Source of the DNA: Lonepinella koalarum
GTDB taxonomy: Bacteria; Pseudomonadota; Gammaproteobacteria; Enterobacterales; Pasteurellaceae
NCBI RefSeq assembly: GCF_004565475.1
Contig: NZ_SRHX01000008.1
Coordinates: forward strand, 1 to 64,000
Direction of reading: 5' to 3'
DNA length: 64,000 nucleotides
Made by a program: the position numbers and the translations under genes. Below are positions 1 to 7,889 of this stretch, in pieces. Within the stretch, counting starts at the first letter, position 1. Each line of letters opens with the position of its first letter. The notes under the pieces were generated by a model. The model had not been told where the DNA came from. It searched no databases and worked only from the letters and a program-made list of their open reading frames with translations.

Positions 1-180
1 ATTCGTGTTAACAGAGATATGCTTAGGCTTTCTCAATGACGACATATTCAGGGTAGGACATACCCGTAGAGCTTGTGAAGTGAATATCGTTAGATGTCAG
101 CAACAAGAACCCACCGAGAGTAGCCCCTGAAAGGGGGAGCTAGTAGGAATCCCCGTCCTTTAGGGCAGGGAGGATGTCAA
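1..180 (+). mobile_element. Right end of an IS200/IS605-family insertion sequence (partial)
   Basis: The first 180 bases hold the end of a TnpB-like reading frame followed by about 50 bases with two compact GC-rich hairpins, AGCCCCT/AGGGGG near 122-138 and one around CCCCGTCC/GGGCAGGG at 151-170, and a terminal GGATGTCAA. This arrangement (tnpB 3' end, subterminal hairpin, end without inverted repeats) is typical of IS200/IS605 elements, which transpose as single strands through TnpA. The rest of the element lies left of the window. The boundary at 180 is inferred from similarity to known right ends and not from a comparison with an empty site. Confidence 0.75.
2..130 (+). CDS. tnpB: TnpB-like RNA-guided nuclease, C-terminal fragment (5' end outside window)
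   Basis: An open frame enters the window at base 2 and stops at TGA 128-130. Its last residues read VGHTRRACEVN, then QQQEPTESSP, which matches the usual C-terminal tail of IS605-type TnpB (GH-x-ACE...QEPTE). TnpB is the accessory protein of these elements and works as an RNA-guided nuclease, ancestral to Cas12. The catalytic RuvC residues and zinc finger lie outside the window, so intactness cannot be judged. Only about 42 codons are visible. Confidence 0.7.
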   Translation, partial: FVLTEICLGFLNDDIFRVGHTRRACEVNIVRCQQQEPTESSP

Positions 181-196
181 CTAACCAGTTACCGAA
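122..196 (+). ncRNA. Candidate 3' end of a TnpB omega/reRNA scaffold plus guide segment
   Basis: In TnpB-bearing IS elements a guide RNA is transcribed through the 3' end of tnpB and the right end, and the guide is the flanking DNA just outside the element. Here the two hairpins at 122-170 and the end at 180 would form the scaffold 3' part, and the guide would begin at 181 (CTAACCAGTTACCGAA). This is inference from the family; the sequence shows only the hairpins and the element end. Confidence 0.4.
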
Positions 197-246
197 ACCA
201 AAACCTGTGAAGAATTACGCAGCACGGTAAAATTAAGGCAAAATTG

Positions 247-273
247 ACCGCACTTTAACAGGTGCGGTTTTTT
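247..273 (+). terminator. Intrinsic terminator carrying an uptake-signal core
   Basis: ACCGCAC (247-253) and GTGCGGT (262-268) form a 7-bp stem with an 8-base loop followed by a run of six T. The left arm continues into CTTT and so carries a perfect DNA uptake signal core. It lies between the insertion-sequence end and the first gene of the integrated element, insulating the two. Confidence 0.7.
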
Positions 274-317
274 ATTATCAAAATTTTGTATCAACCCAAC
301 TAAACAAGGAAACCCAC

Positions 318-950
318 ATGATTAAACTTCATTTTAACATCGCCCTACTCAAGGCAGCTAATTTAGCGACAGCCAAAGATTATGACCCTTTTCTTAAAGG
401 GGTTTACGTCAATCTAGCGGATTTAAGTTTACAGGCGACAAACAGATACATCGCCTTTATCTCTAAACCTGAATCACTTTCACTCATCGAAGGCGAACGC
501 AAAGGTGGCTTTGTATTACCATCTGAACTCGTCAAGCAGATTCTTTCTGTCAAAATTGATAAGAAAATATCAGAAGAACATACTCTTTATCTTGAATTTG
601 ACCCAGATTCACAGGAAATCACCGCCACGATTAAATCAATGACGTTAAAGAGTCAAGCGACACAAGAACGATTTCCAAGCATTGCTAATGTCTATGTAAT
701 AACGCCATTGTTATTACAATCAGATGGAAATATACAAGTTTGTTATTACACGCCTTACTTGAAAATCCTAGATAACATGCTCAAAGCCCTAAGTATTATA
801 CCGACTATTGGTGCTGACAAAGGTGTGCGACTTCATTTTGGCGAAAACAAAACTATTGCAGAGTTTCCCGATAATATTGCTCAATTGGTAATTATGGGCA
901 TGCAAGATAATGAAACCCCTAACAACTGGCAATATCAATTAACTAAATAA
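318..950 (+). CDS. Possible DNA sliding-clamp-like protein of the integrated element
   Basis: A 210-residue protein. Residues 10-80 run LLKAANLATAKD, then a GVYV strand, a region around LQATNRY, and GGFVLPSELVKQIL, the same order as in a DnaN (DNA polymerase III beta) domain, where ATDGHR is followed by a strand and an IPxK-xx-EL helix. The C-terminal AQLVIMGMQ resembles the clamp ending in which a hydrophobic strand precedes a methionine-rich turn. A full bacterial clamp has about 366 residues, so this would be one or two clamp domains. It leads a tight string of element genes (11 bp to the next). Clamp-like proteins in phage modules may recruit or decoy replication factors. The assignment is fold-level inference and a plain unknown phage protein is the alternative. 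Confidence 0.45.
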   Translation: MIKLHFNIALLKAANLATAKDYDPFLKGVYVNLADLSLQATNRYIAFISKPESLSLIEGERKGGFVLPSELVKQILSVKIDKKISEEHTLYLEFDPDSQEITATIKSMTLKSQATQERFPSIANVYVITPLLLQSDGNIQVCYYTPYLKILDNMLKALSIIPTIGADKGVRLHFGENKTIAEFPDNIAQLVIMGMQDNETPNNWQYQLTK

Positions 951-960
951 GGAAAATCCA

Positions 961-1224
961 ATGAACCTAAACGATTTAAATAAAGTCCTTTTTGACAATC
1001 TAAACCGAATAAATAATCCTGATTTAAGTGGCGAGCAATTAAAAGATACGATTGAACAAAGCAAAGCAGTTGCCAGTGTGGCGGGACAAATTATCAGCCT
1101 TGGCGAACTTGCTTTACGCGGTCAAGAATTAGCATGCAAGCAAAACAAGGATTATTGCCCGATTATGCCGGCGTTATTGCAAGTGACAAATGAAACTAAG
1201 GTGATTAATCAAGAAACTAATTGA
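961..1224 (+). CDS. Small phage-type protein of unknown function
   Basis: An 87-residue, largely helical protein with no membrane segment. The N-terminal part (LNDLNKVLFDNLNRINNPDLSG) followed by EQLKDTIEQSKAVASVAGQII recalls a conserved small prophage family often found beside HNH nuclease genes, but I know no function for it. It is preceded by AAGGAAAATCC and lies 11 bp after the clamp-like gene and 16 bp before the HNH gene, so co-transcription is likely. Two cysteines, in ELACKQNKDYCP, are the only notable residues. The function is unknown. Confidence 0.6.
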   Translation: MNLNDLNKVLFDNLNRINNPDLSGEQLKDTIEQSKAVASVAGQIISLGELALRGQELACKQNKDYCPIMPALLQVTNETKVINQETN

Positions 1225-1240
1225 TACAGGAGAAACAACC

Positions 1241-1864
1241 ATGCCAAAAGGAATCTATGTAAAATGGACACCTGAAATGCTAACGTTTATTAAGTTATTT
1301 CAACCTTATTTCCGTTATTCAGAAATTGCTGAAATGATGAAAGAAGAATTTGGTATCACACTAACGACTAACCAAATCTCATTTAAACTCAATAAACTCG
1401 GCATCTATCGTGAGAACAGCGGACGATTCCAGAAAGGACATCAAACTTGGAATAAAGGCATAAAAAGCCCATGGGCGAAAATAGGTAAATGCCGAGAATT
1501 TCATTTTAAAAAGGGGCATACACCCTCCCGAACTCGCCCAATTGGTGATGAGCGCTATAGCCAAAAAGATAATCAAATATATGTCAAAGTGTCTGATATT
1601 CGTTATGCAAAGAAGAGTGTTAATTGGCGCCCGCGCGCCCACCTTGTTTGGCAAAAGCATTTCGGCGAGATTCCCAAAGGCTACATTGTTTGGCACAAAA
1701 ATGGCAACTCCACTGATGACCGTATTGAAAATTTAGAACTCATCACACGTCAAGAAGCGGCTCAGCTGGCTCACAAAGGTTATTACGATACCCATGACAG
1801 CCTTAAACCACTTAAACGTCAAGTTATCAATCTAGAAACCGCAGTCTACAACAAGGGAAAGTAA
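1241..1864 (+). CDS. HNH endonuclease with N-terminal helix-turn-helix-like region
   Basis: A 207-residue protein. Residues about 20-50 (YSEIAEMMKEEFGITLTTNQ) look like a DNA-binding helical region. The middle is basic, with FQKGHQTWNKG and FHFKKGHTPSRTRP, and resembles the NUMOD-type segments of phage homing enzymes. The C-terminal half carries the HNH core: RAHLVWQKHFGEIPKGY, then VWHKNGNSTDDRIENLELI, the standard H...N...N-L-ELI pattern of the HNH_3 group. This architecture is usual for free-standing phage HNH endonucleases. It sits in the element operon (AGGAG before the start). It could be a homing nuclease inserted between genes or part of the host element's recombination functions; the sequence does not decide. 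Confidence 0.8.
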   Translation: MPKGIYVKWTPEMLTFIKLFQPYFRYSEIAEMMKEEFGITLTTNQISFKLNKLGIYRENSGRFQKGHQTWNKGIKSPWAKIGKCREFHFKKGHTPSRTRPIGDERYSQKDNQIYVKVSDIRYAKKSVNWRPRAHLVWQKHFGEIPKGYIVWHKNGNSTDDRIENLELITRQEAAQLAHKGYYDTHDSLKPLKRQVINLETAVYNKGK

Positions 1865-1865
1865 G

Positions 1866-2153
1866 ATGTACATTGTATTAAATGAACAACCGAGCCTAAG
1901 CGAACCTACCAAACTCGCCTTAAAATCTATTAAGCAGGCAATGAAAGATGCAAAGGAATTAGGGCAAACCGCTATTTATGAAATTTTATCCGATGCTTAC
2001 GAAAATATCAGAGACTTAATCACGCTTTATCAAGCCGATAGTGACCGATTAGACGCCTTTCAAACCTTACCAGAATGTCCGGCTCCTGATATTCGCCGTT
2101 TTATTGATACGCACCCTAAATTATTATTCAAAGAAAAAGGAGCGGAAAAATGA
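1866..2153 (+). CDS. Unknown 95-residue element protein
   Basis: I do not recognise this protein. It is soluble and mostly helical, with no cysteine cluster beyond a single CPAPD motif near residue 77. It starts one base after the HNH stop codon region (GGGAAAGTAAG precedes ATG) and its stop overlaps the next start by four bases (ATGA), which points to translational coupling with the NinG-like gene. It is probably an accessory protein of the same module. Confidence 0.55.
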   Translation: MYIVLNEQPSLSEPTKLALKSIKQAMKDAKELGQTAIYEILSDAYENIRDLITLYQADSDRLDAFQTLPECPAPDIRRFIDTHPKLLFKEKGAEK

Positions 2154-2914
2154 CCGCAGTTTCTTTAAATACCCAAATGAGTAACTTGTTTAATAAATTA
2201 GTCCGGATTTCGGCATTAAGTGGGAATAAATTTAAACAAGAACGGCAAATCAATCAAAAACATCAACGCGAGCTAAAATCCACTAAAACCATCTCACAAT
2301 TAATAACCACACAAGGAACGCATTTAACTTGTGCAGAAAAGAAACAACGAGCGAAAGCCATTGAGCAAATGGTCGAACGACAAAGCCAAATCAAGCTCAC
2401 CAAACAATTAATCAAACAACAGAACAGGGAAGCCGTCGAAAGGAGTACAAAAGGCAGACGCTATGACCGCATCACCCGAGATTCAGCGGATGAAGTCTTT
2501 TCACAATGTGTCAGGTTACGAGCCAATTGTACCTGTGAAATTTGCGGAATGGTATTCTCACCGAATAATATGAAAAATCTACATTGCTGTCACTGGTACG
2601 GAAGGGGAATACAAGCATTACGCTACGACCCCAATAACGCGGTTGCATTATGCCGAAATTGCCATTTTGCATCAGACAAAACAACGGAAGGACGAACCAA
2701 ATTTGGACAAATGATGAAAAAGAGATTAGGAGATTTAGGGTCACTCGCTTTGCAACTTAAAGTCAAAGATAAAAAACCGCTAACACTCAGTAAACAACAA
2801 ATCACTGCTCACTACGCCATTATCGCCCGGCATTTACGCCAACTCCGCCACCAAGGACGAGAAGACTTTATTAACTTTTCCGGTTTAGATATTTATCAAA
2901 AGGAAACCCTATGA
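2150..2914 (+). CDS. HNH/NinG-like recombination nuclease
   Basis: A 254-residue protein. The first 110 residues are basic and coiled-coil-like (KKQRAKAIEQMVERQSQIK). From about residue 120 comes a zinc-binding HNH core: CTCEICGMVF, then LHCCHWYGRG, LRYDPNNAVALCRNCH. The spacing and the sequence H-W-x-GRG...LRYD-x-NN-x-x-LC-x-x-CH match the lambda NinG (Rap) Holliday-junction family and related phage HNH proteins, where two CxxC pairs bind zinc. It is therefore a good candidate for a recombination or junction nuclease of the island. It overlaps both neighbours by four bases. Classification as a generic HNH endonuclease remains possible. Confidence 0.65.
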   Translation: MTAVSLNTQMSNLFNKLVRISALSGNKFKQERQINQKHQRELKSTKTISQLITTQGTHLTCAEKKQRAKAIEQMVERQSQIKLTKQLIKQQNREAVERSTKGRRYDRITRDSADEVFSQCVRLRANCTCEICGMVFSPNNMKNLHCCHWYGRGIQALRYDPNNAVALCRNCHFASDKTTEGRTKFGQMMKKRLGDLGSLALQLKVKDKKPLTLSKQQITAHYAIIARHLRQLRHQGREDFINFSGLDIYQKETL

Positions 2915-3264
2915 ATGAAATAAAAACCAGCCTTTCGGCTTATGATTTTAATGAAATGCTGAACTACGCCGTCCGCTACTGTCTAGAACGCCACAGCTAC
3001 GCTGTATGGGACGGACAGCAGTACATCAAAAAATACTGGCAATTGCTAGACAACAAAACCAAAACCATTATCGCCCAAGACATACAACGACATCTTGAAA
3101 TGTACGAAGAATCCCAACAGGATTACTATTTCAAACTGGATTATGAATCTTGGGCTAATACCCTAAACTGGATACAACAACAACCCACCACCCCAACCAA
3201 CAACAAAAAATCACTTGAAATCCCCATTATCTCACAGGAGAAATACAATGCTAAACACAATTAA
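2911..3264 (+). CDS. Unknown 117-residue element protein
   Basis: An acidic, aromatic-rich soluble protein without recognisable domains (several Y and W residues between 12 and 85, then a low-complexity tail of Q, P, T and N near residues 93-103). Its start overlaps the NinG-like stop (ATGA), and its 3' end overlaps the start of the next gene by 17 bases, a compact arrangement typical of phage early operons. I assign no function. Confidence 0.55.
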   Translation: MNEIKTSLSAYDFNEMLNYAVRYCLERHSYAVWDGQQYIKKYWQLLDNKTKTIIAQDIQRHLEMYEESQQDYYFKLDYESWANTLNWIQQQPTTPTNNKKSLEIPIISQEKYNAKHN

Positions 3265-3586
3265 ACAATGGTTCAAAAGCAAAAACAGCCTAATCACCAC
3301 CATTCAACGCCTAGACAAAGAGATAGACGAAACCAACGAAAAGGCTCGAGAATATTCAAACATCGCTCAATCCGTAAATGCCCTGTTAGAACAAAGCAGG
3401 ATCATGTACAAAGAAAAATGCGTAGAACTCGCCCAGCTCAACGCCAAACTCCACAACCAACAAATCCAACACGAAAACAAGATTACAGGCTTGCAAAAGG
3501 TTATTGATAATCAGGCAAAAGATATTTTGCAACTCAAAGCAAAATTAGAAAAGAAAAAACAACGGTATTTCAAAAGAAGAAAATAA
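3248..3586 (+). CDS. Coiled-coil protein of unknown function
   Basis: A 112-residue protein starting at ATG 3248 behind AGGAGAAATACA; a longer frame from 3215 exists but lacks this ribosome site and lies inside the upstream gene. From about residue 17 to the end it is almost one continuous coiled coil rich in K, E, Q and N, ending in a very basic tail (KKKQRYFKRRK). There is no signal peptide. It could be a DNA-associated or scaffold protein of the element; nothing more specific can be said. Confidence 0.6.
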   Translation: MLNTIKQWFKSKNSLITTIQRLDKEIDETNEKAREYSNIAQSVNALLEQSRIMYKEKCVELAQLNAKLHNQQIQHENKITGLQKVIDNQAKDILQLKAKLEKKKQRYFKRRK

Positions 3587-3595
3587 GGGGGAATT

Positions 3596-3907
3596 ATGGA
3601 ACAGGCAATATCCTTACAAACCGTGTCAAAAATGCTCAACATGAGTTATTCCGCCGTGTATAACAACCGCTTGCGTTGGGGAGCATTTCAAATGGAAGGT
3701 TCAAGATTGTGGCGAATTTTCCCGTCAGTGCTTGAAAAACACTGTAAAAAGCAGAATAATGTTTGTCGGCTAGAAATACAGGTCGGCGATAAGGAGCATT
3801 TAACATGTCGATCTACAAAAAATCAAACGGTATCTGGTGGATTGATTTCAGAACGCCAAGCGGTCAAAGAATTAGACACTCTGCTAAAACGACTGAAAAA
3901 AAGTTAG
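3596..3907 (+). CDS. Helix-turn-helix protein, possible excisionase
   Basis: A 103-residue protein. Residues 3-50 (ISLQTVSKMLNMSYSAVYNN, then RWGAF, RLWRIFPS) have the winged-helix order of MerR/AlpA-type excisionases: a helix-turn-helix, then a wing around GSRLWR. It sits immediately upstream of the integrase, where recombination directionality factors usually lie, and its last 34 codons overlap the integrase start in another frame. That overlap would couple translation of the two. The C-terminal third is translated from DNA that also encodes the integrase arm-binding domain and looks less constrained. Excisionase function is inference from position and fold. Confidence 0.65.
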   Translation: MEQAISLQTVSKMLNMSYSAVYNNRLRWGAFQMEGSRLWRIFPSVLEKHCKKQNNVCRLEIQVGDKEHLTCRSTKNQTVSGGLISERQAVKELDTLLKRLKKS

Positions 3908-4896
3908 CCCAAGAATACCACGATAAACTCAAACATGAAGCCTGGCAAATTGAAAGACTGAACAAAAAACCTGAACGCACAATTGAAGAAGCATTAATCA
4001 GATTTTTAGAAGTTTCTCAAGAACAAAAAGATATTGAAACCAAAATTCGCCATACGGAATACTGGCGAAGCGTATTGGCAGGACGCACACTTAGCTCTTT
4101 AACAACAGATGACATTCTCAATAATCTGCCTACCCACAAAACAGGCACAAAAAAGAAACTCTCCCCCGCCACACAAAATCGCTATCGCACATCTATTTTG
4201 CGTGCCTTATCCCTAGCCCACAAAGCAGGGTGGATTGATAGCGTGCCTTACGTCCCGAAAAATCCCGAACCTAAATTGCGGGTTCGTTGGCTAAGCAAAG
4301 AACAGGCGTTGCAATTAATCAACGCCCTTAGCCTACAATGGATGAAAGAAGTCTGCTCATTTGCTTTAATGACAGGGGCAAGAATGACAGAAATTCTCTC
4401 ACTCACATGGGACAAAATAGATTTCGCAAGAAATATCGCCATTGTCAGTAGTGACATCGCCAAATCAGGCAAAGCAAGAGCCTTACCGCTTAGCCGTGAA
4501 GCGATCACTTTACTCAGAAAAAGACAAAGTCAACAACTCGCTCACTACGTCTTTCATCGTGGCAAGGGAAAATACATCAGCGAAATTGACCGTGAAGACT
4601 TCCAACGAGCATTAACCAAAGCAAATATCCAGGATTTTCGCTTTCACGACTTACGTCACACCTGGGCAAGTTGGCACGTACAAAACGGCACACCGTTAAT
4701 GGTGCTAAAAGAACTCGGCGGTTGGGAAACTGTGGAAATGGTAAAACGCTACGCCCACTTAAACGCCACCCATCTACTCAACTATGCCAGCGTGGGTACA
4801 TTTTGGGAACAGTCCACTATCACCTCATTCAAATTCACCGCAGAAAACGACCCACAAACCGAACCACCCCAAAACAAAAAAGCCGTAAGTTACTGA
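3805..4896 (+). CDS. Tyrosine recombinase (phage-type integrase)
   Basis: A 363-residue site-specific recombinase. An N-terminal arm-binding segment (IYKKSNGIWWIDF) precedes a core-binding helical domain (about 60-150) and the catalytic domain. The catalytic set is complete: R193 (GARMTE), K220, H281 and R284 (HDLRH), W307 (GGWE) and the nucleophile Y316 (KRYAHL). It reads toward the 3' end of tRNA-Ser(UGA), 27 bp away, the classic layout for an integrase next to its own attachment site. It catalyses integration and, with the HTH protein upstream, excision of the element. The ATG follows AAGGAGCATTTAAC. The last codons overlap a terminator that reads on the other strand. Confidence 0.93.
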   Translation: MSIYKKSNGIWWIDFRTPSGQRIRHSAKTTEKKLAQEYHDKLKHEAWQIERLNKKPERTIEEALIRFLEVSQEQKDIETKIRHTEYWRSVLAGRTLSSLTTDDILNNLPTHKTGTKKKLSPATQNRYRTSILRALSLAHKAGWIDSVPYVPKNPEPKLRVRWLSKEQALQLINALSLQWMKEVCSFALMTGARMTEILSLTWDKIDFARNIAIVSSDIAKSGKARALPLSREAITLLRKRQSQQLAHYVFHRGKGKYISEIDREDFQRALTKANIQDFRFHDLRHTWASWHVQNGTPLMVLKELGGWETVEMVKRYAHLNATHLLNYASVGTFWEQSTITSFKFTAENDPQTEPPQNKKAVSY

Positions 4897-4910
4897 TTAA
4901 CTTACGACTT
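4875..4910 (-). terminator. Terminator for tRNA-Ser, overlapping the integrase stop
   Basis: On the minus strand AGTCGTAAGTT (4909-4899) and AACTTACGGCT (4891-4881) form an 11-bp stem with one G-T pair, followed by six T at 4880-4875. It lies just beyond the tRNA 3' end, so it should end tRNA transcription, yet the hairpin spans the last codons and stop of the integrase. The terminator therefore belongs to the integrated element. Confidence 0.75.
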
Positions 4911-4923
4911 CTCTAAATTTAAG

Positions 4924-4965
4924 TGGCGGAGGAAGTGAGATTCGAACTCACGGAGGGCGTAAACC
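4924..4965. other. Probable attachment site (att) in the 3' half of tRNA-Ser
   Basis: Tyrosine integrases of this layout recombine within the 3' part of the adjacent tRNA gene, here from the encoded CCA (4924-4926) through the T arm and variable arm. The gene remains intact because the element carries the matching bases. The other copy of the repeat must lie to the left of base 1 and is not seen, so the exact core is unknown. Confidence 0.5.
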
Positions 4966-5013
4966 CTCGCCGGTTTTCAAGACCGGTGCCTTCAACCGCT
5001 CGACCATTCCTCC
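4924..5013 (-). tRNA. tRNA-Ser (anticodon UGA)
   Basis: Read on the minus strand, the gene starts GGAGGAA and ends TTCCTCC-G-CCA, a perfect 7-bp acceptor stem with CCA encoded. The anticodon arm has loop CUUGAAA between CCGGU and ACCGG, giving anticodon UGA. A long variable arm (about GAGGG/CCCUC) marks it as class II, as expected for serine, and the T loop contains GTTCGAATC. Length is 90 bases. It is probably the integration target of the element to its left. Confidence 0.96.
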
Positions 5014-5028
5014 GCAGCTGTGGGATGC

Positions 5029-5057
5029 ATAATAAGGATTTTTCTATTTTCTGTCAA
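5029..5057 (-). promoter_or_regulatory. Sigma-70 promoter of tRNA-Ser
   Basis: On the minus strand TTGACA (5057-5052) and TATTAT (5034-5029) are separated by exactly 17 bases. The -10 box lies 15 bases before the tRNA 5' end, so the transcript should start a few bases upstream of the mature end. This is a near-consensus strong promoter. Confidence 0.8.
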
Positions 5058-5130
5058 GAATAAAAATTACGTCATAATATCGTTTGCTGCTTTTTAAAAC
5101 AATAAAAAAACACCACACTTTTAAAGCTTC

Positions 5131-6528
<1,398 letters not shown>

Positions 6529-7140
6529 TTAAATAGTTTCATATAATTGTTGTGCCATATTTAGGATCTTACGGCGAGAGAATAGCAGTTGCCATTTGCT
6601 ACCACCTACTTGTTGCCAAAGCATAGCCGCTCGAACACCCGCTAGCAAACAGGCTCGAATACGGTTTTGAATAGATGGTTGCTGTAAATATTCCGCATTA
6701 CCGAATATTTGAATCCGTTTACCCAATGGACTGAGAATATCGGTATAGATAGTAGCAATTTTTTCTAACATGGTTTCATCAAGCAGTGAATAATATTCTA
6801 ATTGCGTTGGCATATATTGAATACGATGGGCAAGCTGAGATTTCGCTTCCGCATTATCTTGCAATCTGCCAGCCATTGCCACTAAGCTCAACCAATAGCG
6901 AGCGAGTTCAGGGTTTTGAGCATTTAGTTGTTCAATTAAGGTTTCTAAACCTAATTTGATATTATCCAACGAACCACCAAAAACCGCCAATGTATCAGTT
7001 GGGTGTGTTTGCAATAAACTTTTTAAAGAAACTTCTAGGGCATAGGTATTCGCTTGCCCTCGTTGTGCAAACTGTTGCACTAATCTTGCCGACTGACAAA
7101 CCCCAGCTAGGGCGAGAGTGATGTCTTGATAATTTGCCAT
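6529..7140 (-). CDS. hflD: HflD homologue, membrane-associated lysogenization regulator
   Basis: A 203-residue, mostly helical protein matching the HflD family over its full length (N-terminal [20 protein letters not shown], central [10 protein letters not shown]-terminal [15 protein letters not shown]). In E. coli HflD is a peripheral inner-membrane protein that binds lambda CII; its host role is unclear. In E. coli it sits between mnmA and purB; here purB follows directly but mnmA lies 13.7 kb away on the same strand beyond a catabolic island. No clear ribosome site is seen before the ATG. Confidence 0.93.
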   Translation of the reverse strand: MANYQDITLALAGVCQSARLVQQFAQRGQANTYALEVSLKSLLQTHPTDTLAVFGGSLDNIKLGLETLIEQLNAQNPELARYWLSLVAMAGRLQDNAEAKSQLAHRIQYMPTQLEYYSLLDETMLEKIATIYTDILSPLGKRIQIFGNAEYLQQPSIQNRIRACLLAGVRAAMLWQQVGGSKWQLLFSRRKILNMAQQLYETI

Positions 7141-7228
7141 GTTTTTTGATGAAAATGAGATTGAGAAAGTTAAGAGTAATATAGCATTTTTAGGGAATAA
7201 TTTAAAGGATATGATTATCCTATTAGAA

Positions 7229-7253
7229 TAAAACCGCCCATTAAGACGGCTTT
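7229..7253 (-). terminator. Intrinsic terminator after the phosphatase gene
   Basis: On the minus strand AAAGCCGTC and GGGCGGTTT form a stem of about nine pairs around a TTAAT loop, then T-rich sequence. It ends the DASS transporter-phosphatase transcript before hflD. A second small palindrome, AGGATA/TATCCT at 7206-7221, follows. Confidence 0.6.
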
Positions 7254-7274
7254 ATATATTGGCTTTGCAGAGTT

Positions 7275-7877
7275 TTAATCTGCCACATCAATATCAGGAC
7301 AAAATGCTCCTAGATTATAGGCTTCAAGTTTCAAATTATGATTTTCATCTACATCAAATACTGCAAGTGTCGCTGGGGTGACAGGTAATAATTTATCTGT
7401 CGCAATACCAAGGAAAACATGGCAAACAACCCGAATTACACCGCTATGTACAATAGCTAAAATATCCTGATTAGGATATTTCTTGATATAGCTTAGTAAT
7501 GTTGTTTTAATTCGCAGACAAAAATCTTGCCAAGATTCACCATTATCAGGGGTAAATTCGCCTGCTCGCCAAGCCTTATAATATTCTGGCTGCTCTTTTA
7601 GTAAATCTATCTTTGATTTACCTGTCCAGTCTCCCATATTCAATTCTCTTAGATGGGCATCAAAATGGGCATTCTTGTAACCTACTATTTTTGCAGTTTG
7701 TCGTACTCGTCCCAAATCAGATGCCACAATAATTTGTGGTTTAAATTGGGCGAGTATCGGTTTGATTGCTTTTACTTGAGCAATTCCCCGTTCAGACAGA
7801 CTTGAATTTGCATGCCCTTGTAAACGGAATGATTTATTCCATTCCGTTTCACCATGTCGTAATAAAATTAAACGCAT
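7275..7877 (-). CDS. Histidine phosphatase family protein (phosphoglycerate-mutase-like)
   Basis: A 200-residue cytoplasmic protein. The N-terminal LILLRHGETEWN carries the phospho-accepting histidine (H8) and the signature RHG; the second catalytic histidine is in AIVHSGVIR, and the acid-base glutamate in LRELNMGDWTG. This is the small single-domain branch (PhoE/GpmB/CobC-like), with enzymes dephosphorylating sugar phosphates, phosphoglycerate or alpha-ribazole phosphate. The substrate cannot be read from sequence. It lies 12 bp downstream of the DASS transporter and is surely co-transcribed with it; a cobalamin role is unlikely because no cob genes are nearby. Confidence 0.88.
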   Translation of the reverse strand: MRLILLRHGETEWNKSFRLQGHANSSLSERGIAQVKAIKPILAQFKPQIIVASDLGRVRQTAKIVGYKNAHFDAHLRELNMGDWTGKSKIDLLKEQPEYYKAWRAGEFTPDNGESWQDFCLRIKTTLLSYIKKYPNQDILAIVHSGVIRVVCHVFLGIATDKLLPVTPATLAVFDVDENHNLKLEAYNLGAFCPDIDVAD

Positions 7878-7889
7878 TTTGATTCCCCT

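Noticed and set aside
1379-1696. Minus-strand frame opposite the HNH gene
   Set aside because: It is a shadow of the coding frame, with no ribosome site and no recognisable protein features.
1-4896. The complete integrated element
   Set aside because: The second att copy is not in the window; only the right end can be described.
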